From Ecdyonurus torrentis (Eukaryota > Arthropoda > Insecta > Ephemeroptera > Heptageniidae): DNA of 64,000 nt. The translations under genes and the position numbers were made by a program. The DNA lies in assembly GCA_949318235.1 (NCBI GenBank), contig OX439133.1:10052847-10116846 (forward strand), written 5' to 3'. Under the pieces are notes generated by a model, which saw only the letters and a program-made list of their open reading frames with translations, was not told where the DNA came from and did not search any database. Of this stretch, positions 10,508 to 21,955 are shown in pieces (within the stretch, counting starts at the first letter, position 1; each line of letters begins with the position of its first letter).

Positions 10508-13500
10508 TTGCTCCAAACCGCGAAAAAAAAATGAAATAATGCTTTTAATTTTTTTTTAATCAAAGAAACGGGGTTTACGAACATTATTAAAAAATTAGAG
10601 GTTCCCCACCATTTTACTACACGTTTGATTACACATCGATCCCGATTTTTTTTTTTTTTTTTTTTTTTTTCAATTATAAATATAGAGCTAAAAATAAACT
10701 CTGATCGTATTGCTAATCAGTACAAAATGAAGATCACATTTCTATTCTCGTGATTGTGCGGTCAGTGTTGCGTATTAATGATAATGTCCAAGGGGCGGAA
10801 CTCGTGACCCATCAATTGACACATGATCTGTGATTGCACAAGTACGGTGTTGAAGCGCAAACTTAAATATATGTGATAAATCACGCAATAAGTCATAGTA
10901 TTGTTTTTCCAATTACTGCAAGAAGTGTAAAAATGTAATGTAGAATTACAAGATATAATTAGTGATATTGTTAATAAATCATTTGAACAAGGAATATTTC
11001 CTGAACTAATAAAAATAGCTGTAATAAAACCATTGTATAAGAAAGGTTGTAAAAAAATAATTAATAATTATAGACCACTAAATTTACTGTCAGTTTTTTC
11101 AAAGATTTTTGAAAGGGCTTATATGTTTAGACTTCTTTCATTTTTAGAATTAAATAATATACTTGACAATTTTCAACATGGTTTCAGGAAAAAAAGATCT
11201 ACTGAAACAGCAATTTTTGAACTTATTGACAGCATACTAAAAAGCATTGATGATAAAGATAAAACAGCTGGTATATTTCTGGATCTTTCTAAAGCTTTTG
11301 ATGTTGTTGATCACGATATATTGCTGTCAAAACTGTTTTCATATGGCATAAGAGGCAATAGTTTAAATTGGATTAAATCATTTTTAAAAGATAGAAAACA
11401 GTATGTTCACATCACAATTTTTGAAAATGGTAAAGAAGCTCATTATAAATCAGAAACAAAAATTATTAATCATTCTGTTATCCAAGGTTCATTACTAGGG
11501 CCAATTCTTTTTTTGTTATATATTAATGATCTACCTTTGAATGTTGATGAATCTGCACATTCAGTTGGATATGCAGATGACTCTAATTTTAAAGTTACAG
11601 CATCTAGCAATACCATATTAAGTAATAATATAAAAAATCTTATAGCAAAAGTTAAATTTTATTTCAACCAAAATTGTCTAAAATTAAATGTAGAAAAAAC
11701 TGAAATTTTACAATTTCAAAATATTAAATATAAAAATGATAGGTTACATAATATTGAATATGAAAATGATACTATTAATATATCTCAAAAAACAAAATTT
11801 CTAGGAATCATAATTGATAATAATTTAAGATGGTGTGATCATATAGAATACATATCTAGGAAATTATGTTCAACAATATTTGCCATAAGGGAGTTAAAAC
11901 ATGAAAGCCAAATCGATTGTTTAATTACAATGTACTATGCAAATTTTCATTGTCATGTAAAATATGGTATAATTTGTTGGGGTAATTCTTTGGATGCCAT
12001 CAGAGTTTTTAGATTACAAAAAAAGGTTGTCAGAATCATATGTGGTGCTAGATTTAGATCTGAATGTAGAGAATTATTTAAAATTTTAACAATCCTTACT
12101 GTCCCATGTGTTTATATACTTGAGTGTGCAATGAAAGTTAAATTTAATTTACCCTCTTTTACTAGTCATGAAACAAAACATAGTCACAACACAAGAAATG
12201 TTAAATTGAAAATAAATAGTGTCTATAAAAGAACTGAAATGTACAATAGAGGTCCCTTCTGTGGTTGTTTGCAGATTTATAATAATCTGCCAACTTATAT
12301 AAGAGAAATTGAAGACCCTATTTTGTTTAAAAAATCATTGAAAACATTACTGTTAAACAAGCAATATTATTCTATTGATGAGTTTATAAAAGATAATGTA
12401 TCAGAATAGCAATGCATTTATAGTCATGATTTAATTTTTCTACATATCTGTATAGATATAATTTTTGTGATATTTAATATTATAATATGTATTATAATTA
12501 TGTGTATTTTGACTATCATTTCTAATTGTATCAACTGATACAATAACCTAAGCCGATATGCTTTTGTATATTGTGATTGTAGGATGAAAGAAATGAATAA
12601 ACATATTTTGAATTTTGAATTTTTGAAGTCCTCTTAAAAATAGGAAAGACCCGCAGCATTTTTTTTTTTTTTTTTTTTTTTAATTAGGATTTTAATTTAG
12701 AAGGGAACGTAAAATTCGTACGTTAATTAAAACTTTTATTTTTTATTTTTTGCTATAGGCTGTATGCATTCATGTTAAAGTCGACGCCATGTTGGAGTAC
12801 TCAATACATGGACCGGTATAAGGAAATGACTCATTTTATTATTATTTATTTATTAAACACCAAGGTGTACTTATACATATTTATATACATATTTATATAG
12901 GTCTACATTTTTGCATATTGACTTAATGATAGGGTCCGAGATGGACAATGAAGTAAGTGGTACCTGGTACATAGGCCACTACATAATACACATACACATT
13001 TATCATTACACTCGTGATATTCTTTAATTTGACAGATTACATGGTGGAAACCATGCACCGCATAACGGGTAAAAACATGCCTGTCTGTACAGTTTGGGCC
13101 TTTCCACCCATTAATATTATTAATATTAAATGCAGGGGTATTATAGAAGGCCAGGCTGATATCTTCAGTTTTACTTAGTCTATCCTTAACAAATTTAATG
13201 TAATTATCTGTTTTTAACAATTTAAATTTCACTTGTAGTTCCGTTACAAATAACTCCTCCCCTGCTAGCTCGTAAACCAGCCTTGACGACGTAAATTTTG
13301 ACAAGCAAAGTATCCGTTTTAAGTACCGAGACTTAACAGATTCTAGATTTTTGAAGTCTGTTATAGACATAAATGACCAGAAAATTTCAATGCCGTACGA
13401 AGCAACTGGAGAGATTTTCAGGTGAAACAGTTTAATAGCTGTTTCCAAAGATAACGAATTTAGATTTGAGATAGCGAATGAAGATGACAATGCATTTCGA

Positions 13501-16500
13501 CAGCGTTCTTTGATATGTTTAGAGAAAGATCTCCCCGTCTGTTGCATAATAACCCCCAGATAATTAAAAGAATTTACAAACTCTATCTTTTCTCCATTAC
13601 AAGTTATTACATCTGACTTTGCTAAAGGGCCACCTCTCCTGAATTTTACAATTTTTGTTTTCGTAGCATTAATTTTTAATCCATTCAGATTAGCCCATTC
13701 AATAAGTTTGTCTAGAATTTTTTGAAGTTTTACAATATTATTACAAATAATAGCGATATCATCTGCATAGATGCTGATAAAGATATCAGGATCATTACAG
13801 ATAAGGTCAACTAAAATGTCCAAGATGTCATGTGTGAGGAGGTTATATAAGAGGGGGCTACTCGGACCACCCTGTAGAACTCCGTTACTCTGCAAGATTG
13901 GGTCAGATAAAACTAAGCCATCGTTGATTATCACAAAATTGTGATAATTATCACAAAATTATCACTCATTTTGTCATTTTAAAAAATACTTAGAAAAAAT
14001 TTTGAGAGCATTGATGCTGTTAATAGGTTGAATTAGTATCTCAAGTATGTGAGAAAAACCACAAATTAACCGATTTCGTAAAGAAAATAGCCAAAAACGA
14101 AGTTTGTCCTATGCTCAGCTATGTTATTCACTACTCCAGTATGGTCTCCAAGTGCATTAAATATGACGTCATGCGGATACACACTATATTAAAAATTAAG
14201 ATTGTAGCTCGAAACTTATCAGCCAGCATTATGTGTGTGACTTTTATGTCTCGCTCTCTCTCTTATCAAACTTTTATCTTAAAGTAAAAATTATAAATAG
14301 TATCCCCCTCCAAAGTAGTAACATACTGAAAATTAGAAACACACACGATAATTTTTTACTGGTACTCCTCTTTCTTTTTATAACACAGTTCTAAGTATCT
14401 TAAAAATATATATTTAAGTTAGTAGCACTCTACGCCCTACATTAGAAATTCTTTATCAAAATTCAAATAAACCAAGTTCAAACTGATAACACGAAGCTTC
14501 CATAACAACCACATAAATATTATCAAGTAAAAAAAAATGTAATTTATGAAGACTCGTTTAGTTATTTATGAGCTGAAATTTCATGTCCGTTTAATATTTT
14601 TTTTCCCCCTTGCACACAATATACATTAAAAAAAAAAGTTATGATAAAATTAATTGTATATAACCTTTGTAAGTATACCATACTTGAAATTTAAAGGTGT
14701 ATTTACATATTCTTTTGTTGTAACTTCACGCAGTAAATTGTTAAAGGCGTAGAACACCTTGAACAAAAATCTTGTCCAATATCCTAACATACCTAAATAT
14801 CAACGTTAATTTGGCCGTAGTCATTGATTTCTAATTTATTTTTCATTTACAAAATGGCAGATGCGAGTTTATGACGTCACAGCTCAACAGTCCAAGCTGC
14901 GACGTCATAAAACCGCTTCTGCCATTTCTTAAATGAAAAAAAAAAAATAATAAGAAATCAATGACTACGGCCAAATCAACGTTGATATTTAGTTATGTTA
15001 GGATATTGGACAAGATTTTTGTTCAAGATGTTCTACGCCTTTAAATAACACTGTTTTGAATGTTTGTTGTTGTTATTTTCTCTTTTTCTTTGAAGAATTA
15101 GAACAAATAAATGAATTTTTAAATGCACCACAAGTAACAGAACATTTTTCAACACGTAGAAAAAAAATATATCTGGAATTACAGCTGCTTCTTTTATTAT
15201 GAAGATTACCCTTAATACATTGCAATAATACCATATTAAACACCCTCGACAACAGAACATTTCAGATTTTTACAGCAGGGATGCACCCCTTTTTCTCAAA
15301 CAATTTTCCCCAGATAAACACCAAAACTTTACCAATAAAGTTACAATGTTTTAAATTATATTCCTGCGACTTGATTAGAATCTGAGAAAAATGATTTTTT
15401 TTTTTTTTTTTTTCCTTCGTGTTATTGAACAGTCAAGATTGACATTTAAATACTTTTTACTAAGGTTTTCAACAATACTGAAATAATTCAGTGAGAGTAC
15501 TTGTTATCTTTTACTCCCGTAAGCTGCAATGCTAATTTATTATATTTAAACCATAGTTAAGTTATTTTTTATTGCGAACAATTAAAAAACCTAAGTTTAA
15601 CTAGAGGTTGCAGCTTAGTGCCCTTACAATTAGTGACTTTTAAATAGTGTTGTTCGTATACCCTGTTTTCTTGTACATACTGTACCAAAAAATGCGCATT
15701 CTATTTGATTAACCCTAGGCGATCGTCATTATTGGTGCAGAGAACAGAGTTTACAAACAACATTAATGATCCCATAAGAAAACATGGAAAATAAAGACAG
15801 TAAACAAAGTTATCTGCTACAGCACTTAGCTAGTATTGTTGCAAGGACTCGGACTTTGATTATTTTTTTCTATTTACAAAAAATTCCTTTAGAACCGCAT
15901 TTTTTTTTTCCCCCAATCGTGTTTGGACTATTAGTATTTATGACACAGAATTTTAAAGTTATGATGAGTAATTATTTACTAACCAACTTGTAATATTAGT
16001 TGGATTTTATGTGATATAAAATATTGCAGATATAAATTAATAACCTTTACAGAACATAATAATAATTTATTCCTTGTATATCGATTTTTTTTTTCTTTAC
16101 ACTGAAAACACCAACAAGTGTGTCTAGTATTCCTAATGCTGTTCGTAAACCCTGTTCTCTGCCCCTAAAATGACGATCAACCTTGGTTATTTAAATGGAA
16201 TGCGCATTTTTTGGTGCTAGAAAACAGGGTTTTCGAACAACACTCCTCATTCAAATATTTTTAATAAAATGCAATACAGTCGTAAAAAAAATTTTAAATG
16301 AAGGATAGGAGTTTAATGAACCATAAGTTTTTCCTTTGCGCCTCATCGATAATCTTACATAAAAATCTGAGGAAAAAATGGTTACAGTATCTTTTAAAAT
16401 ATAAAAATTACTATTTGTGAAATTTTATTTCTTTAAAATGAAGACAGTACTTTTTCCTTACAAGCAGCATTGTTTAAGATGTTACTTTTTATATCGTCAT

Positions 16501-16921
16501 TATTTTCAGTTTTTACCCCCTGCAAAGAAACTTTTTTTTTTTTTTTTTTACATAACAACGCGTGGGGTCGTTTTTTTTTTTTTAATCAATTAATTTTTTC
16601 ACTAAATATTTAATTTACTTAACCTTGTAGAATGTAAACAATATTTAATATAAAATAAATTTTTTAATTAAATATCTTACCAGAAAAATGGCCTGTTGGT
16701 GGCCAACCTCTACGAAATCGAAATGCACCCATTCTACCTCTCGTAGAACCAAATCTACCAGGAACACCAGTAAAAACACGACCATTTCTACCAGAATATC
16801 TAAATAAAGGACCTCTAGGTGTCATAAATGAATGATCACCATTTGAATTTGGTGATTTTGGTTTAAAATATGGTAATTTTTCACTTATATCGGGTGAACG
16901 GTGTTCTATAGAAGCCATCAT
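7416..16921 (-). CDS. RGG- and proline-rich protein, TCERG1-like N-terminus (partial, 3 exons)
   Basis: Exons on the minus strand are 16681-16921 (start MMASIEHRSP), 9816-9957 and 7416-7680. All junctions are GT-AG and the phases agree (1, then 2, then 0), giving 216 codons with no stop. Residues 1-80 are rich in R, G and F. Residues 81-127 hold an acidic patch (DDHDFDPKDDGDEG) and then an RGG block (GNMGRGRGGMFRGRGG). Residues 128-216 are repeats of RG and P ending in FDPNWGPMPPHGMPPHPG. The last part resembles the FDPN-PPMPPPGG region ahead of the first WW domain of human TCERG1 (CA150), a nuclear protein linking transcription elongation and splicing. The WW and FF domains would lie to the left, outside the window or unrecognised. 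RGG boxes usually bind RNA and can be methylated. Another RGG-type RNA-binding protein is an alternative. A start at the methionine in exon 2 (MDDMGG) is also possible. Confidence 0.55.
7802..7825. repeat. Poly(C) tract
   Basis: A run of about 24 C, one of several homopolymer C or G runs here (also about 9594-9610, 10471-10484, 7020-7030). It lies in an intron of the RGG-rich gene. Long C/G homopolymers are notable in such AT-rich DNA and may be unstable or misassembled. Confidence 0.7.
10140..10310 (-). repeat. Family D element, half copy
   Basis: It contains the end GCGCATGACGTCACACTG and the far segment ATGGCGTCGACTTTTATATG in reverse orientation relative to the full copies at 43422-43732 and 52643-52983. 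It is degenerate. Confidence 0.5.
10938..12409 (+). CDS. LINE reverse transcriptase, N-terminally truncated
   Basis: In-frame coding begins at about 10938 (ELQDIISDIVNKSFEQG), upstream of the first methionine at 11033, and runs to a stop at 12407-12409. Reverse transcriptase motifs in order are NYRPLNLLSVFSKIFER, QHGFRKKRSTETAI, FLDLSKAFDVVDHDILL (first catalytic aspartate), GSLLGPILFLLYINDLP, YADDSN (catalytic YADD) and a thumb-like KTKFLGIIID. A C-terminal region with HNTRN and FFKKSLK-like patterns follows. The catalytic aspartates are intact, but the endonuclease and the front of the reverse transcriptase are absent, so it could not retrotranspose alone. It copies the element's RNA into DNA in complete family members. 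Confidence 0.85.
10938..12626 (+). mobile_element. 5'-truncated non-LTR retrotransposon (L2/CR1/Crack-like)
   Basis: It begins abruptly inside the reverse transcriptase domain, encodes its C-terminal half, and ends in the short tandem TTTTGAA-type tail (about 12600-12626) common in L2/CR1-related LINEs. The endonuclease and first ORF are missing, as expected from incomplete reverse transcription. The open frame has no stop or frameshift over nearly 1.5 kb, so the insertion is probably young. It lies in an intron of the minus-strand RGG-rich gene, in the opposite orientation. Confidence 0.75.
12838..13963 (-). mobile_element. 5'-truncated non-LTR retrotransposon inserted into a family D MITE
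   Basis: It is flanked by the target duplication ACTCATTTT at 12829-12837 and 13964-13972. Its 3' end is at the left, with an ATA/ATAATAA-type tail and a GTGTTTAATAAAT segment also present at the end of the copy at 63393-63720. The 5' truncation falls inside the reverse transcriptase. Another 3' fragment of this family lies at 207-260. Confidence 0.85.
12903..13934 (-). CDS. LINE reverse transcriptase C-terminal half with zinc-knuckle-like tail
   Basis: An open frame of 343 residues carries GVLQGGPSSPLLYNLL, SIYADDIAII (catalytic YADD) and NYLGVIMQQTGRSF (thumb), and near the C-terminus a cysteine/histidine cluster, CNDKCVCVLCSGLCTRYHL. It belongs to a different LINE family from that at 10938-12409. 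The upstream reverse transcriptase motifs and the endonuclease are missing. The frame is uninterrupted, but the first listed methionine is internal to the domain, so this is a fragment and not a host gene. Confidence 0.8.
   Translation of the reverse strand: MIINDGLVLSDPILQSNGVLQGGPSSPLLYNLLTHDILDILVDLICNDPDIFISIYADDIAIICNNIVKLQKILDKLIEWANLNGLKINATKTKIVKFRRGGPLAKSDVITCNGEKIEFVNSFNYLGVIMQQTGRSFSKHIKERCRNALSSSFAISNLNSLSLETAIKLFHLKISPVASYGIEIFWSFMSITDFKNLESVKSRYLKRILCLSKFTSSRLVYELAGEELFVTELQVKFKLLKTDNYIKFVKDRLSKTEDISLAFYNTPAFNINNINGWKGPNCTDRHVFTRYAVHGFHHVICQIKEYHECNDKCVCVLCSGLCTRYHLLHCPSRTLSLSQYAKM
14189..14740. other. Intron sequence, nothing recognised
   Basis: AT-rich sequence inside the first intron of the minus-strand RGG-rich gene. 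No exon or element recognised. Confidence 0.4.
14741..15044. mobile_element. TTAA-flanked palindromic element, family C, copy 2
   Basis: The ends are TTAAAGGCGTAGAACACCTT and the near-complement. The centre carries ATGACGTCACAGC and CGACGTCATAA. Arms are shorter than in copy 1. Confidence 0.85.
15651..15760. mobile_element. Short palindromic MITE, family L, copy 1
   Basis: The ends are TGTTCGTATACCCTGTTTTC and AGAACAGAGTTTACAAACA. The centre has TGCGCATTCTATTTGATT and GATCGTCATT. About 110 bases. Related copies at 16140-16240 and 26371-26471. Confidence 0.7.
16140..16240. mobile_element. Short palindromic MITE, family L, copy 2
   Basis: The ends are TGTTCGTAAACCCTGTTCTC and AACAGGGTTTTCGAACAA. 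The interior holds GACGATCAACCTTGG and GGAATGCGCA, inverted relative to copy 1. Confidence 0.7.
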
Positions 16922-18715
16922 ATCATACGTATAAATGATGATAATGATGTACACTAACCGGCTACCGGTATACGACTAAAAATAAAAACGTGTCACAGAT
17001 AGAACTATTTCCGATATATTAAAAATGAAATAAGGAAGAACAAAATACATATTTGAATATAAAATAAACCAACCATAAAGTAACATGAAAAATTATCATT
17101 TTAATATAATTATATATTTATCAGCGGAAATGGCGATAAGAATAAAAGAGCATGGCGATGGTTGGGAACCATCATAACTATGCATAGAAAATTGTTGGAA
17201 CTTGTTTTTATCCAACTTTTATAACATATACATCAATAAAATATAGTTTGATTGTGAAAAAATATTAATTATACTTTACCGGTTAATAATCAGCAACCAG
17301 AACTTGATTTTTATCGTTGATAAATTAAATTTCTACAAAAATAATTACAATTTTACAAAAACGACGCACATTGATGGCGGCCGTACATATCAATTCTGTT
17401 AGTTTTATTTTTTCACTGTAGGGGGCAGATTTGTACGTGCAAATTTGAAGTAGTTTAATATTTTGTCACTAGATGTCTAATTTGGTAGAAAAATGCATTT
17501 TAAATTTATTTTGTAAATTTATAAGCGCGAAAAGAGCTTTTGAAAGAGTTTTTTTTTTGTATATAAAAATATAGGTTTCAGTTTTTTTTTTTTTTTTTTT
17601 TTGCTAAATATTTTTTATTTTATTTGATATTGAAATATTGAGAAGCAATTTATACATAACTTATTTAACTTGATAATTTATTTTATTACCATGAAATTAT
17701 TGAAAAATAATGATAATAAAAACTATTAATTTATTGTTATGTTTTTTATTTTTGTTTTTTTTTTATATATATATAAAAAATTTAACGTCGTATTGTTGTA
17801 AATACACATAATAAGAACATAGTCTTTTGTTCTTTCTCTTGATGCTTTTCTAATATACATATTTTTAGTATATTAAATTATAAAATATTTACAAAAAAAA
17901 TATATATGCATAATTACATTGCTAATCAATATTTTATAAAGTAAACATCTTTTATTTCTATGTTTATTTATCTTTTTTTTTATCATTTTTATTTTTTTTT
18001 ATAATATATATATATATTCATTTTCTTTATTTTCTTTCTCAAATTTATAATTATATTTTAATTTTCCTTTACGAATATAGAAACGTTTAGGTTATAAACA
18101 GTTGCATAGTATGTTTTGTAATTAAATTGTATTATACAATAATATATTGTATTATCTAATAATGAAAATAAATAATATATCGCAATACACACGACATAAC
18201 ACGAAAGCTTCATTAAATTAAATACCTGATCCTGATATAGTAAACGATCAGGAATTCCTAAGGTAGACAAGAAAAAATATTTATTTTAAAACTAGCTGTT
18301 GAAAATGAAAACAAATAAAATAAGTGACTTAACTTTTATAACCGTTTATTATTTCCTTTTTTTTGTTTTTGTTTTTTTTTGTTTTTTGTTTTTTTACATT
18401 TTTATTTAAAGAAAAATGAATTTTAATTATATACAGATTTTTTATATTAAAATTAATATAATTATATTAATTATCATCTGGACTGGGTACCTATAGGGGC
18501 CACGTCCACGAGGCAGATTGAAAAGAAAATAGAGGCCCCCAATTTTTTTTATCATGAATTGATTGGACAAAATTGAATAATGAATATTAATTTTTTTTTT
18601 TTTTTAAATATTTAAGTTATATATATTGGTAAATATATATTGGTCATAAATATTTTATTTTTATTTTGAAAATGCAACAAGAAATTATATATTAGGCCCT
18701 AATTTTTATTACCTT
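16922..18715. other. Gene-free AT-rich stretch
   Basis: It lies between the first coding exon of the RGG-rich gene and the cathepsin-like exon. It contains T runs (for example about 17583-17602) and AT-rich low-complexity sequence. The minus strand at about 18233-18270 has a possible tiny exon flanked by AG and GT, but nothing ties it to a gene. Confidence 0.4.
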
Positions 18716-18939
18716 TCAAAATTTTGAGGCAATTGCTACCACAGCAGAATTTGCTACACCACAATAATGACTTTTTCCATCACGTAATAATTTAAAATAT
18801 CCATTATCACCCCAATCTTTACCCCAAGAGTTCTTGATCAACCAGTATCCAGTACCATTGTCTGTGCCATATCCGACAGCTAACATAGCGTGAAGAGATG
18901 CACTTGTTTCTATATCGCAAGTAGCATTCTTATATATAT
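18716..18939 (-). CDS. Cathepsin L-like cysteine protease, terminal exon only
   Basis: This minus-strand exon follows the acceptor TTTGTTTCAG and encodes about 74 residues ending in TGA at 18716-18718. It contains [16 protein letters not shown], with the catalytic histidine of the C1A papain family. [20 protein letters not shown] follows with the catalytic asparagine (NSWG), and then CGVANSAV near the C-terminus. These are the second and third members of the Cys-His-Asn triad. The Cys-containing N-terminal part (QGxCGSCW) and the propeptide were not found upstream as far as the next gene. A poly(A) signal on the minus strand (plus-strand TTTATT at 18654-18659) follows the stop. Either the upstream exons lie beyond large introns, even past the plus-strand gene at 22.7 kb, or this is a broken copy. 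A lysosomal or digestive protease role is inferred from the family. Confidence 0.8.
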
Positions 18940-18981
18940 CTGAAACAAAGAAAGAAATTTGTTATTATTATTATCATGACG

Positions 18982-19012
<31 letters not shown>

Positions 19013-19019
19013 CTTTTTT

Positions 19020-19230
19020 CTGTAACACTAACACCGGAATCCTACTTGATTCAAAAGGTGAAGGTGAGTTAGGTGAGAATAATCCAGTACCAATTATATC
19101 TATTAGAAACTGCAGGTGGCATATAGGAGGGATCACAAACTAAAGCACTTTGCGCACGATGTTATAGCCGTGCCAAGAACTGCAGCTTTCTGCATGACAC
19201 GTAAATGCCTGTCCTCGAGGTTATTATATA
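19020..19230 (-). other. GC-richer segment of unknown nature
   Basis: It stands out from the AT-rich surroundings. A minus-strand reading gives CSSWHGYNIVRKVL and, after a stop, FVIPPICHLQFLIDIIGTGL, which feels like a decayed protein-coding or LINE-derived tail. It is directly followed by a TTTA microsatellite. I do not recognise it. Confidence 0.3.
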
Positions 19231-19378
<148 letters not shown>

Positions 19379-19479
19379 TTTATTATTATTATTTTTTTAA
19401 TTTACTTATTTTTTTTTTATTATTATTATTATTTTGTATTTATTATAAAAGTTGACGCAATATGTGAGAACTAAATTAC

Positions 19480-19615
19480 ATGGGCCTCGGATTGGGAAAA
19501 TGACTCATTTTGCCCAGTTTAAAAATACTTAGCAATATATGTTTTTAAGAGCATTGATGATATTAAAACAGAGATTGAATTAGGTTTTCAAGTATGCGCA
19601 GGAAAATAAATCCAT
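19480..19615 (+). repeat. Family D fragment
   Basis: It contains AAAATGACTCATTTTGCCC, AAAATACTTAGCAAT and AAGAGCATTGATGATATT, matching the internal part of the family D copies. The other half of a D element lies at about 20790-20886, so one copy may have been split by later insertions. Confidence 0.5.
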
Positions 19616-20433
19616 ATATATACAGGGTGTTTATAAAAAAACGCACGATTTAAATCTTAAATTTAGACATGAAGGTAAATGAGTAAAATTATGTTTTATA
19701 CATCTTAGCTATATAACATTTGACGTATATAGCTAATTAAAAAAAAACATATATATATAATAAAAATTAGTCACAGATCATAACTGCACTTATACCGCAC
19801 TTAATTTTGTTACAAAATATAATGAACGAATAGCCCCCGCCCCCCCCCCCCCCTTTCACTTTTTTTATTTATTTATATAAAAAAAATTGCTGCTAAATCA
19901 AAGTTTTTCTTTTCCATTTTTCCATTTTTTTTATTATTATTATTATTATCATTATTGGTTGTTACCATGATACTAAAATTACATAAATATATACTTGTTG
20001 TGTTAAATAATCTTTTCTCCATTCCAACTTTTACAAGAAACATTTTAGACACCTTTTTTTTTTTTTTTTTTTTTGGGGGGGGGGGGGGTATTTATAATTA
20101 GTCATGACATGACATCATGGACATACATAGTACATAAATTGTTAAATGGTTATGTTTATATATATAAAAAAAGTACACAAATACATTTTAAAATAAAATA
20201 AAAAAATTGATAAGATAATGAAAATACGCGACCGGATATCATAAGTAAAAATATAAAAAAAAATGTCAAACATGTTTCCATTACGTGCATGCAGAGCATT
20301 CGTGTTCTTATTACTATGATAATATAAGACTTCAATGACAACAATTAATTAAGTGACAAATTACAAATTACAATTATTATTATTATTTATTTATTTTTTT
20401 TTTTTTTTTTTTTTTTGGCGTTATTGTTTTCTT

Positions 20434-20609
20434 CAGGCTCGGACTGGCCATAAGAGCAAGTCCGCAATTGCGGACGTGGCCCCCCTGTTTGGAGGCCCCT
20501 AAGGCCCAAAAAGGGGCGTAACTATGGTGTTACGCCCCCTTTGTGGCCCCTAAAGAGGGTGTTACACCCCTTTTGCGGACGAGGCCCCTTAATTGCCAGT
20601 CCGACCCTG
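20434..20609. mobile_element. hAT-type MITE, family E, copy 1
   Basis: The ends CAGGCTCGGACTGGC and GCCAGTCCGACCCTG are inverted repeats, and the element is flanked by the exact 8-base duplication GTTTTCTT at 20426-20433 and 20610-20617. An 8-base duplication with a CAGG-type end is the signature of the hAT superfamily. The interior is rich in GGGGCGTAAC and GTTACGCCCC blocks. It has no transposase. Confidence 0.85.
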
Positions 20610-20789
20610 GTTTTCTTCATTTTATTATATTTTTATTAATGGCTATAGATAGATGACTAGTATTCCTTTTCATTCATTAAAAATTTTAAAAAATTCTCTT
20701 TAAAATTTGGAACGAGCATTTTTCAATAGGGTTCATTCATTTTATTACGATAGTTTTACATTGCCAAATGATAGGAAATTGGGTCTTAT

Positions 20790-20886
20790 GTTCAGCATAA
20801 TAAGCTATGCTCTGCAATGTTGTTCCCTACTCCAGGATGTCCTCCAAGCGCATTAAATATGTCATCATCCGCATACACCCTATACA
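20790..20886 (+). repeat. Family D right-half fragment
   Basis: Matches the right end of family D, including CCTCCAAGCGCATTAAATAT and CATCCGCATACACCCTATA. Confidence 0.55.
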
Positions 20887-21793
20887 TAATAATGTTATTA
20901 AATCGATTTGCAATATGCATATATATTACATGTAATTTTGCATGTATGAAAATATAATTAGAACATATAGTTCTAGCTTTTAGATGGCTTTAAGATTAAA
21001 ATACTAAATTTATATCAATAAATAATTTTATAATTAATAGTTAAACATATTAAATAATAATTTTAATAAGACAAATTAAAAAATAACTATATGTTTTTTT
21101 TTTTTCAGTTTTTATGCAATTTAAGAACATAATATTTTTGTGTAAATTTTAACTAAAAACTACAAGTGTTAAAAAAGTATGAGGTAATTAAGTTTGACGT
21201 CATTTTACTTTTACTTATATTTCAATAATAAAAAAAGAAAATTACATTTTTCATTATTTTATCTTATAAAAATATTTCATTAGCGGAAACAAAGATTGAG
21301 AGACTCACAACGTAAATATCAACTGATTAGAAAGAATTTTATCAATATCTGTATATTACGTGTGTGTGTATCTAACTTTCTAATTTGTTAAGTAAACAAT
21401 CAAGTTACTCTCTTATTTCCTTCTTTTCATCATTTTGTCGTTTTTTTTTAAAAATAATTTCGATGAATTTGTAAAATTAATATTTTTTTTTTACCCATTC
21501 ATAAAAAGTTTATTAGTATTATTACTGTATTGTGATATAGAGGCTAAAATACTGAACTGTTTACTTATCTATATAAAAACAGTGGCGTTTAAAACAGAAG
21601 GTTTGTATTATACATTTAATGATTACACAATGGGTGTTACCGTAGAGTCAATACGTACAGTTTCTAAAATATATTGTCTTGAAACTTCAAAAAAATTAAT
21701 AAAATTATGTGTATAGTATCCCACATTGCAGTATTATTTCTAGATTAAAATCAATACAATAATTTTCTTTAAAAAAAATGTTTAAAGGGATTT
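20887..21793. other. Gene-free AT-rich stretch
   Basis: No exon with splice signals and coding character was recognised. A short plus-strand open frame ending at 21716 has mixed composition but no known motif. Confidence 0.35.
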
Positions 21794-21919
21794 AAATGGA
21801 GGTTATCGGTTTAAAAAATTCTGAAAATTTTCTTATAGCTTAAAACACGTAAAATTATGTCTAGTAGCTCTCATTTAAATTTCTCCTCCGGAATCGGTGA
21901 GGCAGTTTTCTCAAAAATC

Positions 21920-21955
<36 letters not shown>

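Larger units (their letters stand above)
12754..14188. mobile_element. Family D MITE, split by a LINE insertion
   Basis: The left end TATAGGCTGTATGCATTCAT and the right end around GACGTCATGCGGATACACAC match the termini of copies at 43422-43732 and 52643-52983. The two halves are separated by the LINE at 12838-13963, which is flanked by a 9-base direct repeat. The uninterrupted element would be about 310 bases. The element ends in TATAGGGTGT-like sequence, compatible with a TA target. Confidence 0.75.

Noticed and set aside
21435..21716. 93-codon plus-strand open frame
   Set aside because: Low-complexity N-terminal half, no known motif, no convincing splice context.
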